64,000 nt of DNA from Saposhnikovia divaricata (Eukaryota; Streptophyta; Magnoliopsida; Apiales; Apiaceae). The translations under genes were made by a program, and so were the position numbers. Every line of letters begins with the position of its first letter. Position 1 is the stretch's first letter. Positions 10,923 through 22,689 of the stretch are shown piece after piece. A model generated the notes under the pieces. It was not told the origin of the DNA, ran no database searches, and saw only the letters and a program-made list of their open reading frames with translations. The stretch covers positions 144,953,647-145,017,646 of the forward strand of contig CM071597.1 of NCBI GenBank assembly GCA_036435485.1, given 5' to 3'.

Positions 10923-12609
10923 TGAAAGAGAAGTGTCCTAAATCCAATGATGGATGATGAGTTAGGATAAACTTTCTTGTAATCTTAGTAGATTTTATGA
11001 TTATTGGTTAAAGACATATTTGTCTTTATACGGGCTTTATCTATTTAAAGTGTTTAAATCAGATGTTCCATAGTTTAGAGTAAAGCTTCTAGAATTATAA
11101 TGAGATTATAATAATGAGATCTAGAAGATGATAACACTAAACTTAAACTGTTCCTGATCATAGGATAACTAATTTGAAGTTAGTCAATCCGTAAAGATCG
11201 GTACATACTATACTTGCTTCTTCGGAAGGATGTCTGTTCTCATAGGCATTTGTGTGGTGACACTATAGTTAGTATGTAGGTGCTCATTGGGGAATGAGTT
11301 CAATGAACATGACTCGATCACTTGAACAATTAATAGAGTTTACTCACGTGTCAGTAATTGTTCATATAGTGATGGTTGTACAAGTATCCTTAGACTTGAG
11401 ATTGTTAGAGTCATCTTGTATATAATGAACAATGCTTTGGTTTAGTCCTTAGTCTCAAGGGCAATTAATAAGTTCTATTCTGGGCAGTGGAATTTATATA
11501 TAGAGATAGTTAACGATCAATAAAGGATCTGCCCCTTCCAGTAAAGGAAGTGAATATCCTATGCTATTCTTAATATGGTAGTTCAGGAATCTCTGGCCAG
11601 AGTGAATGAAATTAGAAATTAGTTTCTAATTTGCATTAACATGAACTATACATAAAGAATAAGGAATGCATACGATTAAATTAGATAGGTTTGACACGAG
11701 ATCTATGCCTTGTATTTAATCGGGATATTGTTAGGGCAGAAGGAATTTATTGTACGGTAACCAGTCACTGAATAGGTTTTGTATTCTTAGCGATGAATTC
11801 ATATTATCCGGATAGTCGCGATATATTGAAAAGTATCACTCACGATGTAGAATAAATTTAATTATAACGATAATTATTTTTAACGAATTAATTGTAATTC
11901 GTATAAATAATAATAAATAGTTTATTATTATTTATTTCTACTACCGGCATAATTATGAACCTAAAGGGTCACACCATAAAAGAAATATTGATGAAGATTA
12001 AGAAAAATTATTTTGGCTAATAATTAGTTATTTGAGAAATAAATAATTAAATAATTAATTAACTATGATTTAATTAATTATAAATATTAAGAAAAGTTCT
12101 TAATATAATAATTATATATTTAATCTGAGATATTAAATATATAGAGAGAATTGTTTTAAATGAAATCAATGAGAAACATGTTTTAATCATTAAAAGAGTT
12201 TTGATGATTAATTGATTAATTAATAAAGATTAATTAATCTAAATAATGCTAAAGTCAAGAAACTACAACTATGGTTTCTCTATAAATAGCATTGATTATC
12301 AGATTTCAGAACACACACCAGCAACAACAAATTTATTTGCAAGAAGAGTTTCTTGCATTTAAATCAAAATTAGCCAATTATTCTCTCTTTTCTTTCTTTA
12401 TCAAATTTCTTGGTGGATACCATTAGAGCACTCCACATACTGAGGGGTGATTGCAAGGAGAAGAACATGATCTGATTTTGAAGTTATGGAAAGCTCTCCA
12501 GGTAATTTTTCTATATTCTCAAATTTTAATATGAAATATATGCATGATTTTATAGGATTTCTATCGTATAAATTGTTATACACGTTCCGCATCTGTAGAA
12601 ATTCCTTCA
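10923..12609 (+). repeat. 3' LTR of element W (about 1.69 kb)
   Basis: Starts TGAAAGAGAAGTGTCC and ends AAATTCCTTCA, both homologous to the ends of the 534-bp LTR of Y (TGAAAGTGTTTGTCC and AAATTCCTTCA in the same reading direction). The interior is far longer and AT-rich. It includes an inverted pair GAACAATTA/TAATTGTTC (11324-11332, 11355-11363). No gene is seen in it. Confidence 0.7.
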
Positions 12610-15600
12610 GTGTCGACGAGTAAGGCGGCAGACCTTGAGGCATACGAGCAGCAGCGCGATGACGCTTTATATGCTGAAGATCAACGGGTAATTCGATGGA
12701 GTACCCTACTGGAGACCCGGAAGAGGTTCCAACAGATAAGGAAAATCCTGTTAGGATAAGGAGCTTACCCTTGCGGAATAAGGGCTGCAGCCAGAAAGAC
12801 TGTGATGATTAAAGTATAGTGCTCAGAAAAGGGAGCATAAAGAATTGAGTTATTAGCAAGAGAACTGAAGATTCATGTTGGATTCGTAGCCGGACTACTG
12901 GAGGTAGTACCAGCAAGTAAGACGGATTGAAAGGATCACTTGAGATCTTATACGGGAATAGATGAGAATCCGTAAAGACTTCCATATTAATGAAGAAAGA
13001 GCTAGAGGGATGTATGATTATCAAAGACATCGATTTAGGGCGAGGAGCAGAGTCCCTAGGAATAGTTGAGAAGGAGGCAGTAAGTGCCATATCATTTGAT
13101 AAATGAATTATTATGAAAATGGTCAGTAATAATTCTCCATGAGAAGGCAGGTGTCATAGGTTGTAAATTATGAAACCAAATTGAGGTTAATGAGGTGGTT
13201 TTATTAAGGGAAATGTTCATTTTATGAATGAATCAGTTAGAAAGTAAAGACATTGGGAAGTGACAGCATGATTGGATAAAGTTATATAAGGAAGTAGTAA
13301 GCAAGACAATGATCTCAGAACCTACCGGAAGATAAGACCAGTGAGTCAAGATGAACTCGTAATGAGGATACTGTCGGAGACTGAGTATAAGGTTATTTCA
13401 ACTCAGTGAAATGATGAACCAGAAACGTGAGATGCATGTGATTCAGAGGAATATTAAATTCTTTCTTTGAATGAATTATAGTAATTACCTTAAGTTTACT
13501 CCTACGCGGAATTATAATGGATCAAGTAATACAATCAACAGTTAAAGAGAAAAATGTGAGAAAATCTTCCTGGATCTAAAAGATGAAATTGGTGACGACC
13601 CAGCGTTGGCGTTGCCTCATGGAAGAAAGAAGACTTTATGCTTCCAATGACACTTTGCATAAAGGATTAGGATGTGTGCTTGCGCAGCACGACAAAGTAC
13701 TTGCGGATGCATTCGGACAGCACGGTTCACCAGGTTCGGATGGTCTTGGTAGTGCCAATTGTGTGGAACAACCAACTCCGACGGTAATGTTCCTTCTGAG
13801 ACTAGTGGTTAGGTAGACTGACATTTGGTAATATGAATATCAGGACGTATAGGTATCAGGATGTTGTGACAGGTTTCAGTTTGAAACTGTTGAGTCCCTT
13901 CTAAGGGATGTACATAATTGGTCCCTCCAGTGGTAAAACTTCCAATCTGATGACAATTATTTCGTTAATTATGACTGCTTACGGTTCTACCTGCTTGGAG
14001 GTTCATAGAACTATTCTCTAGGTTTCGAAACTGGTCTCCTTAATGTTACCAGTAGGTGGATAGATTGATCAAAATTTCCCAGATTCTGGAAAGAACTTTA
14101 ACGAATTTTGGCAAACCTTGTCTTTCTGATTATTAGAGAACGTCATGGAAGAGAGTAGAAACTGGGACGAAACCCGTGAATTGGTTAAGGTAGCCGCTAT
14201 ATGGATTGGTGGACAGACCCCGGTTATCGCGATTGATTGTAGAAATACAATGATGAAGTAAGATTGGACGAAAATAGGAAATGTAAGTAAGAAACCAGCC
14301 GGACTGAGAAACTACGGGATTGACTTAAGTGAAAAGGCTGTTATGCCAGGAATGGTAAGCTTGCGTGGCACGTGGGATTGATAAGAATAGTTGAAAAGAT
14401 AAAAGTAGAGGAAAGGTGACCGGAGACGGGCCGAGTAGTCGATTAAGACTTATAAGAAGTAAAGTTTTAGAAAGGTAGAAAGGTATCAAAGTAGAAGGCA
14501 CTATGCCAGCAATTGCTAGAAAATTAATGCTAATTAGCCAACCCCTAAAATCATATATTTTTATTTTATTGTGGTCAGTTGAGGCCAAGTCACAAAGGAT
14601 TATCGAGTGACTAGACTAGCAATGAAAGGACAAAGCAGGGTTGCTTCTAAGAAAGCACCGACTGCAAGGGCTTCTGATATAAAGGAAACATTAATGAGAT
14701 CGTAGGAATCTTCTACTGAACCCTTTGCAACCCATGCTTGGATTGGGAATTTACTAGACTTTTGGAATGGGGTCATCCGTACTAAAGTGATTCATGTGTA
14801 TATGATTGTCCAAGATTACGAGTAAAAATGGAAGTATAATGACTTGAGATGTATGATGTTAGGGTATCATGAATACCATGAATATATTATGACTAAGGAA
14901 AATAAACAATGAAGGTATATGAAGAGAGTATAGAAATGGTCAGAAATTGAATAGTATGCGGTAGAAATTTTGTCTGAGGCAAGTACCTTGCGAAGAACGA
15001 TAAGTACTAAGAAATTCACGTTGAACTCGACCAATATCTTCCAAAACATCCTTGCTACCATTACCAAGTTTTGTAAGAAAGCAGATAGACATACGTTGTC
15101 TTTTGGAAGGTCAAAAAGGCTGACAACTATGTGAAAAAAAGAGGTTAGCATTAAGCCACCGATCGATTATCAAATGAGAACAGTTGAAAAGAGACCCTTA
15201 TTAAGGATTCATGATCTGATTGCCAGTTATAGGATGCAAGAATTCCTTGGCAGTTGAATTAAGGATAGGATATCCATAAATTAAGACAAACCCTGGGGAA
15301 TGCATAAGGGACGACATTAACCCTAATAACGACATTATGAATTCAAATGATATGAGTTGGACTTGCTAAGGCAACAATGACCGGTAAGGATTATTAAAAA
15401 GAGTTCTGGAAAAAACATAGACAGAATTATTAAAGTGTTGATCAATGACATTTTTGATATACCCTGTACCCAGAAAATACAGGAGGAATGATGAGGATGA
15501 CCTAAGAAACCTTACAAGGAAAAAGGTAATATTCCGAACTTCAAAATGGAAGTTTGGTAAGGAATGTATGACATAGTAACAATAATGCCAGATGAGGCAT

Positions 15601-18014
15601 GTATGAAACCCTGAGGAAGTATGGATTGAACCTATAAAGGTTGAGATTATCCTAAGATAAGGAAAGAACTAAGAAAAGAAGTATCCTAACTAGGATTGGG
15701 AATAAAAGTGATAAAGTTCCCACGGGGAAGCAATGACTTATGGAAAAAGACTGATAGATATATTTTTCACCTTCAGCAGAGCTTAAGGGAGAATGCTTTC
15801 ACCCAACAGTGATGGGAATGAGGTAGAAAAGTTTGAGTTGGAATGTATCCAGAGAACATGGATTACCAGAAATTGTTAGTATTAGGAAAGACCAACGAGG
15901 TGGCCGACAGTCTAAGTATAGAAGAATAATTACAAATGTACATACCGAAGAAACAGAATGATATTTTGAAGGACCTTGAAGGTCATATCGGGGAGGAGGA
16001 ATTTACATTCCTTCTGATGAATGTGCAAGAATCGATGGTAATAATAGTTTAAGTAAAGATTCGATTCCCGATATTGTCTTAAGCAAACTACACACTGTAG
16101 AAGGTCCCGTTTTGAGGCAAACCAGGACCATGATACAAAATTGATGAAGTAAACCATTAAGTTTCCAGTCTTTTATGGAAGATGTATGAGTGATACTTTT
16201 ATCAACCGGATATAGCTGCGATGGTTGAAACTCTTCTGCAATTTTATCTACTTCATGTAATATCTACATCAAGTTCAGGAAGTGTTCCTTATGGATAAGG
16301 AATAGTGATTACTTTGTCTCCCTAAAGGATTTGAAACCCGTAGGGTTAGCTATTAACGCATTACGTAAACAACAAGCGATGGTGATTCTTCTAAGAAAGT
16401 AGATGACAACGTAAAGATAAAGAAAGTGCTTCTATTGATAAGCTAAATGGCACGTTGATGAATGACAAGCAAGTTTGTGGTAGTGTACTTCTGCGCAAAC
16501 AAGATAGAGAATATGAGGTTGACGATTCATGATGCTAAATGTATTTCCGTAGAAAGAATTAAGGGCAGTTGAGCCCGAGGTTTGTTGGGCCATCTGAGAG
16601 TTTAAAAGTGTTCGGAAGGTGGCATTCGAGCCAGCTCTATCCCCCAAAACTTATAGTACGGTCATAACGGGTTTTCATGTGGCAAGGCTACACCAGTAAA
16701 TTGCAGATGCTCGATAGATGATAAGAGCACGAGCAGGTAGATATACGACCTGGTCTGACTTACGAAAGACAGCCTGTGGAAAACCACGGGTAGAAAAGAA
16801 CAATTGATGAGAAACAAGGTTGGCAGAAGTAGATTATATCGGATCTAATATTAAGGGATCGGTCAGATTCATTTCGGAGAGTTTAAATTGGAATAATGTG
16901 ATGATTATAGAGGAAATGTGACGGGATACCAATAAGGAGGTACCAAGTGCAAAAGATGTCTCAATAAAGAGATGAAGGTGAAAGTAAATAACAGAAGTAA
17001 ATAAGAATCAGATAATAAGAAGGATGTGGTTGATAAAGAAAAGACTGGGAAAGCAACTATGGAATATGAAGCAAGGAATGTTATGAATAGATTAATGAAT
17101 GGGTTTTCTGATGAATTCTCGGGATGACAACCTGATAGTGTTAATATTATAGATATGAAAAAGCTAGTAGCGTGACATGGAATGTCAGTAACAATGATGT
17201 CAACCGAGAAACCTAAGATTTAACCTGAGAGGTTGAAAGATTTTCCAAAAGTGTTGCTAAGGTTGAACCAGAGTACAGGTCCATAGAATAATGGACAAAG
17301 CAGCAAGATATGTTGACACGTGAAATTGCGATCAAATGGTATTGGATATATTTATTTTCTTCTTTGATGAACCTCTGTAGTTCAGAGGTAAATTCTGAGT
17401 ATGATATTTTACAATCATGAAAACTTTCTATAATCCTTTAGAATTCTTTTCTTTTCTTCTCTCTTATTCATCTTCTTTATGAATTGAGAAGAACGACCCT
17501 TTAAGAAGGGGAGTTACTGCTACATGACTATCTGTCTATGTGACAGAAGTCTAAGTGGAATACCATAACTTGTTTAATTGCTTGTCAAGTACTGAAGGCT
17601 GGCCCCCTTCTGTACTAGCTATGCAATATAACAAATGTTCAATTGATCATAGTGATCTCTCAATAAATCTTTCCACTTCTCTATATTGATCAAGATTGCG
17701 AAGATTAAAGCGATCAGGAAATGCACAGTGCGAGCGAGGTTACCTCCAAATTCGTAGTGGGATAGTGATACCAATGTTACTGCAGGTATCAATAAGGATA
17801 AGACTGAGTAAGAGCATAACCCGGATAGTGTGTTGTACGAAAAGTGACAAAGTTAATGGAAAAAGGATAAAGTATGGATTGTAGCACTAGAAGATGTGTT
17901 GAGAAAGGGTAGAACGACTAAGAATTGACCGGGAAGCTAAAAAGTGAACGACAGGCAAACGACTCTTTGCTTCCTACCTGATTCCGGGACGGAATCCTTT
18001 TAAGGAGGGGAGAC
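12610..18014 (+). pseudogene. Tekay-1 internal region, non-coding mosaic of gag/pol scraps
   Basis: The longest recognisable pieces are a gag amino-terminal trace at 12618-12812, a first-half RNase H trace at 13640-13730 (SNDTLHKGLGCVLAQHDK), a reverse transcriptase trace near 15390-15580 (around the IDDILIY motif) and an RNase H end trace at 15888-15923 (NEVADSLS). The order is abnormal: the first half of RNase H lies upstream of the RT active-site segment. The same order and the same gaps occur in Tekay-2, so both descend from an already defective master. The polypurine tract is at 17998-18014 (TTTTAAGGAGGGGAGAC), with a second purine tract at 17499-17513. No ORF exceeds about 95 codons, so movement would need proteins from another element. 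Confidence 0.65.
17998..18014 (+). other. Polypurine tract of Tekay-1
   Basis: TTTTAAGGAGGGGAGAC directly precedes the LTR start TGTAAG. Confidence 0.75.
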
Positions 18015-21000
18015 TGTAAGAACCCCAAATTTTGGATATAATTAAAACTTTTTATTATGTACTGAGGTAATGGTGAATAGTGATTACGACTACGAGGTAA
18101 CGATTGAGATAATGAATAAAAGAAATAGATTTGGATTCAAATGTTTATATGCCATGAAGAATACTATTGGTTGACACTTTAGGTAAGAATTATCTATCTC
18201 CTAGGGAATTAAGATTTGATAATTCTAAAGAAGAAGATTATTCTTATGTCATCCAAATCGGTATCTGTTATTGGTCCAGTGGTTCCGTAAAAAGGTTAAG
18301 GAACGATCGAAAGAGAGCAGGGACAATTGTACAACCCTAAGAGAATAAGTAAGGAATAAAAGATGAATAGTGATTTTGGTGGACGTAGGAATATTATTAG
18401 ACGATGCTATATAGAAGTACCCGGAATGAAATTCTGAGTTCATATTATTGATCCAGGGGGAAAAAGAGTGTATGTAAAAGCTATCGGATTCTGAAAAATA
18501 GCACTTTTATTTTCCCCGAGATTTACATGGACACTGAAAGACTTAAGGAATTATCGAAGGGATTTAAGGAAAATAGGTTCAAGAATTATTAAAGAGAATG
18601 GAGGATGATAGTATAAATATTAAGACGGTTTCCGGTAAAACCCTAACTAGAAACGAATGAGTTATTCCTCCGAACGATCAATGAATTGAGCAATAAACGG
18701 ACAAAGAAACAAGCAGAGAACCAAGATGCAAGCATGTGCAAGTGGATAGAACCAAGTAACCAAGTGAGTCACCAAGTAACTAGCATCTTTACAAACAAAC
18801 CAAGCTAGTTAGCAAAAAGGTGCACCATAAGACTCCAACACTTGCTCACATGGTAACAAACCCTTAACCAAGCCTTAACCCATCAACTAAACCATGTTTT
18901 AACCAACAAATATCTATCAAATAATTGATCACTTTATTCATTCAACCAAGCAGAAAAACAAGCAACTCCATCTTCTCTTCCAAGAAGGACCATTCGGCTT
19001 TTTTTAAACAAGATGAATAGTAAAATATTTTCTTGAGTTCTACTCACTCATAATGCAAGATCTATAGCTTAAAACAAAGATTAGGTAAATTTAGGAAGGT
19101 TCACCAAGTTTGAGAGCAAGAAGGTAAGCATTCCATTTTGAAATTGATTTTACAAAGTTCTATGTTCCTGATGAATAGTAACTTACTAAGCTTTTATGTT
19201 TTGTTTCTTTGTTCTATGGCTTCCAAAATGGATCTTTGTGCAAGGTTTGGAATTTTTATAGTGTGCTAGCATCCTTAAGCTTGGAACCAAGGTAGAGCTC
19301 TCATCCATAGTTTTTAGTTATGAGATTTGATAATGTTTATGGCTTGTATTCATGATTTAGAACATGTATGTTGTTTGGGTGTTATAAAAAGGTTAATATA
19401 TGTTTTGTGGCTCCAAGACCTGTTGAGATAGTGAGGGAGATGATAAATAGTGCCCATGAGTGTTGGTTGTGGATTGAATGATTATTAGGAGGGTTTTGAT
19501 TTTGGAAATATCCGAGTTATAGCCGTCGTAATGCCCGATTTCCGTTAACCTCTAGAAAACCGTGCATAACAGTTAGGATGAGTTTCTGGCCTTGATGAAT
19601 AAATGACATGCCCTTGTAGATCTCGAGCCATAGATCGTTTTGGCGCAAGAATCGAAACATTCCGACTTACGGTTTAGGAGTTATGGCCGATATACTAAAA
19701 GTAGTACGAAACCGTAAACGAGAATTCGTAACTGAAATTCAACCCTCGTAAAATATGTAAGTCAGTGGCGAATCTTGATAATTAAATACTAGAGGTAAAA
19801 AGGAAGATGTGAGAGAAAACGTCATGTGAAACGGATCGTTTTCCGATTTTATAAAAATGTTGGAATCAAAGTTAAACGCGAACGAACCCCTAAAAACCCG
19901 CTTGGTTATAACTTTGGTAAAACACTTAGAAAACGAATGATAAAACTCGAGGTATAATATCGGTTCGTAATTGATTGACTTTAGAACTTATACGACTTAA
20001 GTATATACCGAGTGTGGGTATGATGACATGTCGTAATAACGAACAAATGTCGGATCGTATCAGTAGTAAAAAGAGTCACACTAAAAGGTGTATAACGAGA
20101 TAATTCTAAAACGTGTTTCGACTTAAATGAAGTTTATACTTAGACTTTTAAAAGGTTTTAAGTCGTTAATCTCGAATGTTCTGATTGTTTATAGATCATC
20201 GAGCAGACCCAGGACATGCTATCTCCACCCACACCTGAATACCAGGCAAGTGTTCAAACCTTTGAACCTGTTGTTGTGATAATATATGTATATGATTTCT
20301 GTTTTACATATGCCATCGCATGCATGCCTGTTTCCAATTATATTGTGACTCTGGTTGTTGTGATACTTGTTCCATGAATTGCCATTGGCTTATAGTCTAG
20401 ATATGAATTATCAGTATAAGCCGGATATTTTGGTAAGACCCTTAGCGAAGGGCAAATGATATTCATTCTTAAATATAGACAGGGAGTCGGTATTTTGAGA
20501 TATAGATAGTCGTGGAAACCCGGAGGGATTCCAACGACAGATTATTATTTATTTAAGGAATGTTATTATTAAACGTTATTTATATTTCCATAAAGTATCA
20601 ATTACTTGGAAATATTTCGAGGAATGTTATTCGAGTATTATCTCAGTCGAGAGATATTAAATGAATGTTAGTTTCGATTATTCCTTTAAAGTTTTGATTA
20701 CTAAATGAATATTATTTGGATATTCATTTAGAAGATTATTTATTAAATGAATATTATTTTCAAATATTCATTTAAGGTTTAACTTATTTGTGGAATATTA
20801 TTTTAAATATTTATTGGAGTTTAATTATTTAATGAATATTATTTCAAATATTCATTTAAGGAGGGATTTATTTAGTAAATAATTCCATATATTCATTCGT
20901 GGATTACTTACGAGCAATATTATGATTTAATAATATTCCGTAATTATTATTGAGTTAATAAATATTCTTGGAATATTTATTTAATTCTTTTAAATTCTTT

Positions 21001-22487
21001 TAAAAATGATTTATATTATTTGGAGATTATCTTTCACCCCCAGATATTATGTAAAATATTCTTTCATTCATTAAATACTTCCGACTCAATAAATATTCTA
21101 TAAATATTTATTCAATACTTGGAAACAAATTCAATGTTGTTTATTCTTCTTCAAATATTATCTTCGACCTTCGATCATTCTGAAAATTCTTCGGAGTCAT
21201 ACGATTAATACTATATTAAGAAAGGTCCTCAAGATTCCCTTCTTCACTCGAATCTATCTCTTAAATTATAAGGGAACCTTACTTGAGAAAGGTTATTTAT
21301 CTTGTTGACTTCCCGGTCATGATTTATCCTTTTCACTCGCAACTTTGTTGCTATGGACTAATTAAGTCTGTGTGTACCTTCTCGTCATTCGAGGGGTAAG
21401 ATTGTTAGAACAAGTTGATATCCATTAACAAGCAAAAGCTTGGGAAATGTTGGTGAATTTTCCTTTCCAACTAGATACGACTACTTTGTGGAGTCTTATC
21501 AACAAGTATTTCACTCGGGGAAGGGAGGATAAACTCTACGTTTCAATGCTGTGGATTTATTCGAACTAGGAGTCGTGTGTAAGAGGCCGAGTCGCGCGAT
21601 CCATCACAAGGCCTAACCATTGGCCAGGGAGTTACTATTAAAGGCAATCGACAAGTGGAGCCGTCAGTTCTTCCTTCTACCGGTAGTAAACTATATTGGG
21701 TTGTACCATCCCCGATTGATCATCAGGGAGTGGGATAGCTGGCGCGTGATAACTCCAGTATTGGTTCATCTCCCAAATTAGGAATTCCCTGCAACACGTA
21801 TCGAAGAGACGTCTTTCAGGTTGTAGGACTTCGAAAAATGTTAATAACTAAAACTGCAATATTTTCCTTGCAAGTTCCTCTTTATATGATAAATGATAAT
21901 ATCTTGCTTATTTTCGACATAGCAGATATTCCCACATATATTTACATTTTGAGACTTCATCGTTCATATTATACTGGCATCATTTCCGTAAATGCATGGC
22001 ATATGGTTTGAAAGATACTTTTGAACTGTTATATATTATCGTTCAGTTAAATATTATTGTTGGTGGGCTATTGCTCACCCTTGCTTTATTATTATATCAC
22101 AACAACACCTAGACCAGATGACTCGCACAAGGCGCACTCGACGCTGGCGAGGACGATGAGACTACCAGAGCCGAAGAGAAAGCTATTGGTAGGATAGATT
22201 TATTCTTTCAGTACCAAGTATATGGTCTAGTATGACTTATGCAAATGGATGGCAAGGAGTATGTATTCATATTGAAATTCTTTTAGATTGTAAGAACTCA
22301 TATTGTGCTTAATAAAATTTGGTAGTTACTCTGATTTCATCTCTGGGACTATAACGGGTGTGTTTTATATTGTTGTGTTGGGTCGTAAAGATGTAATTTA
22401 TTTTGAGTTGAAGTAAGTTCAAGTATTGTGAACAGTAATGGAGACCGTAACGACCGGATCCCGGACCCCGGATCTGGGGGTGTTACA
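18015..22487 (+). repeat. 3' LTR of Tekay-1 (4473 bp)
   Basis: Starts TGTAAGAACCCC and ends GGGGGTGTTACA, the terminal inverted TGT...ACA pattern of Tekay/Del LTRs. It is collinear with 28965-33568 and with the interrupted LTR 46152-62909. Compared with those, it lacks 170 bp inside the AT-rich hairpin array (20658-20862 here) and lacks a 45-bp tandem duplication near 21790-21830. Small ORFs on either strand are not conserved as proteins. Confidence 0.85.
20658..20862 (+). repeat. AT-rich hairpin-unit array inside Tekay-1 LTR (shortened)
   Basis: Imperfect units each contain an inverted pair such as AAATGAATATT / AATATTCATTT around a short loop. This copy has about five units. The first is a fusion of unit 1 and unit 5 of the longer array at 31611-31985. 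Confidence 0.75.
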
Positions 22488-22689
22488 GTAAGACCCTTAG
22501 TCACAATTTCATGTCTGATAACAAGCCTAACATACATAAAGATAGAACTCTGATAGTACATGTATGAAATTTGATTAAGAATATGAATAGAACTACAAGG
22601 TGAGTAATCATACACAATATGGTGAAATACTAGCCATTCTCATTTGATTCCTTCTCTAGAGCTCTGGCTTGTAGATCATCATATGCCTT
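22488..22689 (-). other. Element X sequence after the third ORF
   Basis: Two hundred bases between the third-ORF stop and the Tekay-1 junction. No gene seen; probably the untranslated tail before the missing 3' LTR. Confidence 0.5.

Larger units (their letters stand above)
9481..12609 (+). mobile_element. Copia element W, degenerate, 5' part missing
   Basis: A plus-strand Ty1/Copia remnant consisting of a decayed reverse transcriptase/RNase H region (9481-10922) and its 3' LTR (10923-12609). Its left side is interrupted by the gag-pro array at 9480, so its 5' half should lie left of the window. Its right end abuts Tekay-1 a few bases before the Tekay gag start, so W had inserted into Tekay-1. 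LTR ends and PPT are recognisably related to element Y. Confidence 0.75.
12610..22487 (+). mobile_element. Tekay-1: Ty3/gypsy Tekay/Del-like element with giant LTR, 5' part outside window
   Basis: The internal region (12610-18014) and the 3' LTR (18015-22487) are both closely similar to Tekay-2. The left portion (5' LTR and PBS) is separated by the W insertion and lies beyond the window. The right LTR end abuts element X at 22488; the five flanking bases are GTAAG, but the partner duplication is not visible. The element carries no usable coding sequence. Confidence 0.8.

Noticed and set aside
12401..13090. Search for host genes in the W/Tekay-1 junction
   Set aside because: All sequence here aligns to the W LTR end or to Tekay-2; no host exon structure seen.
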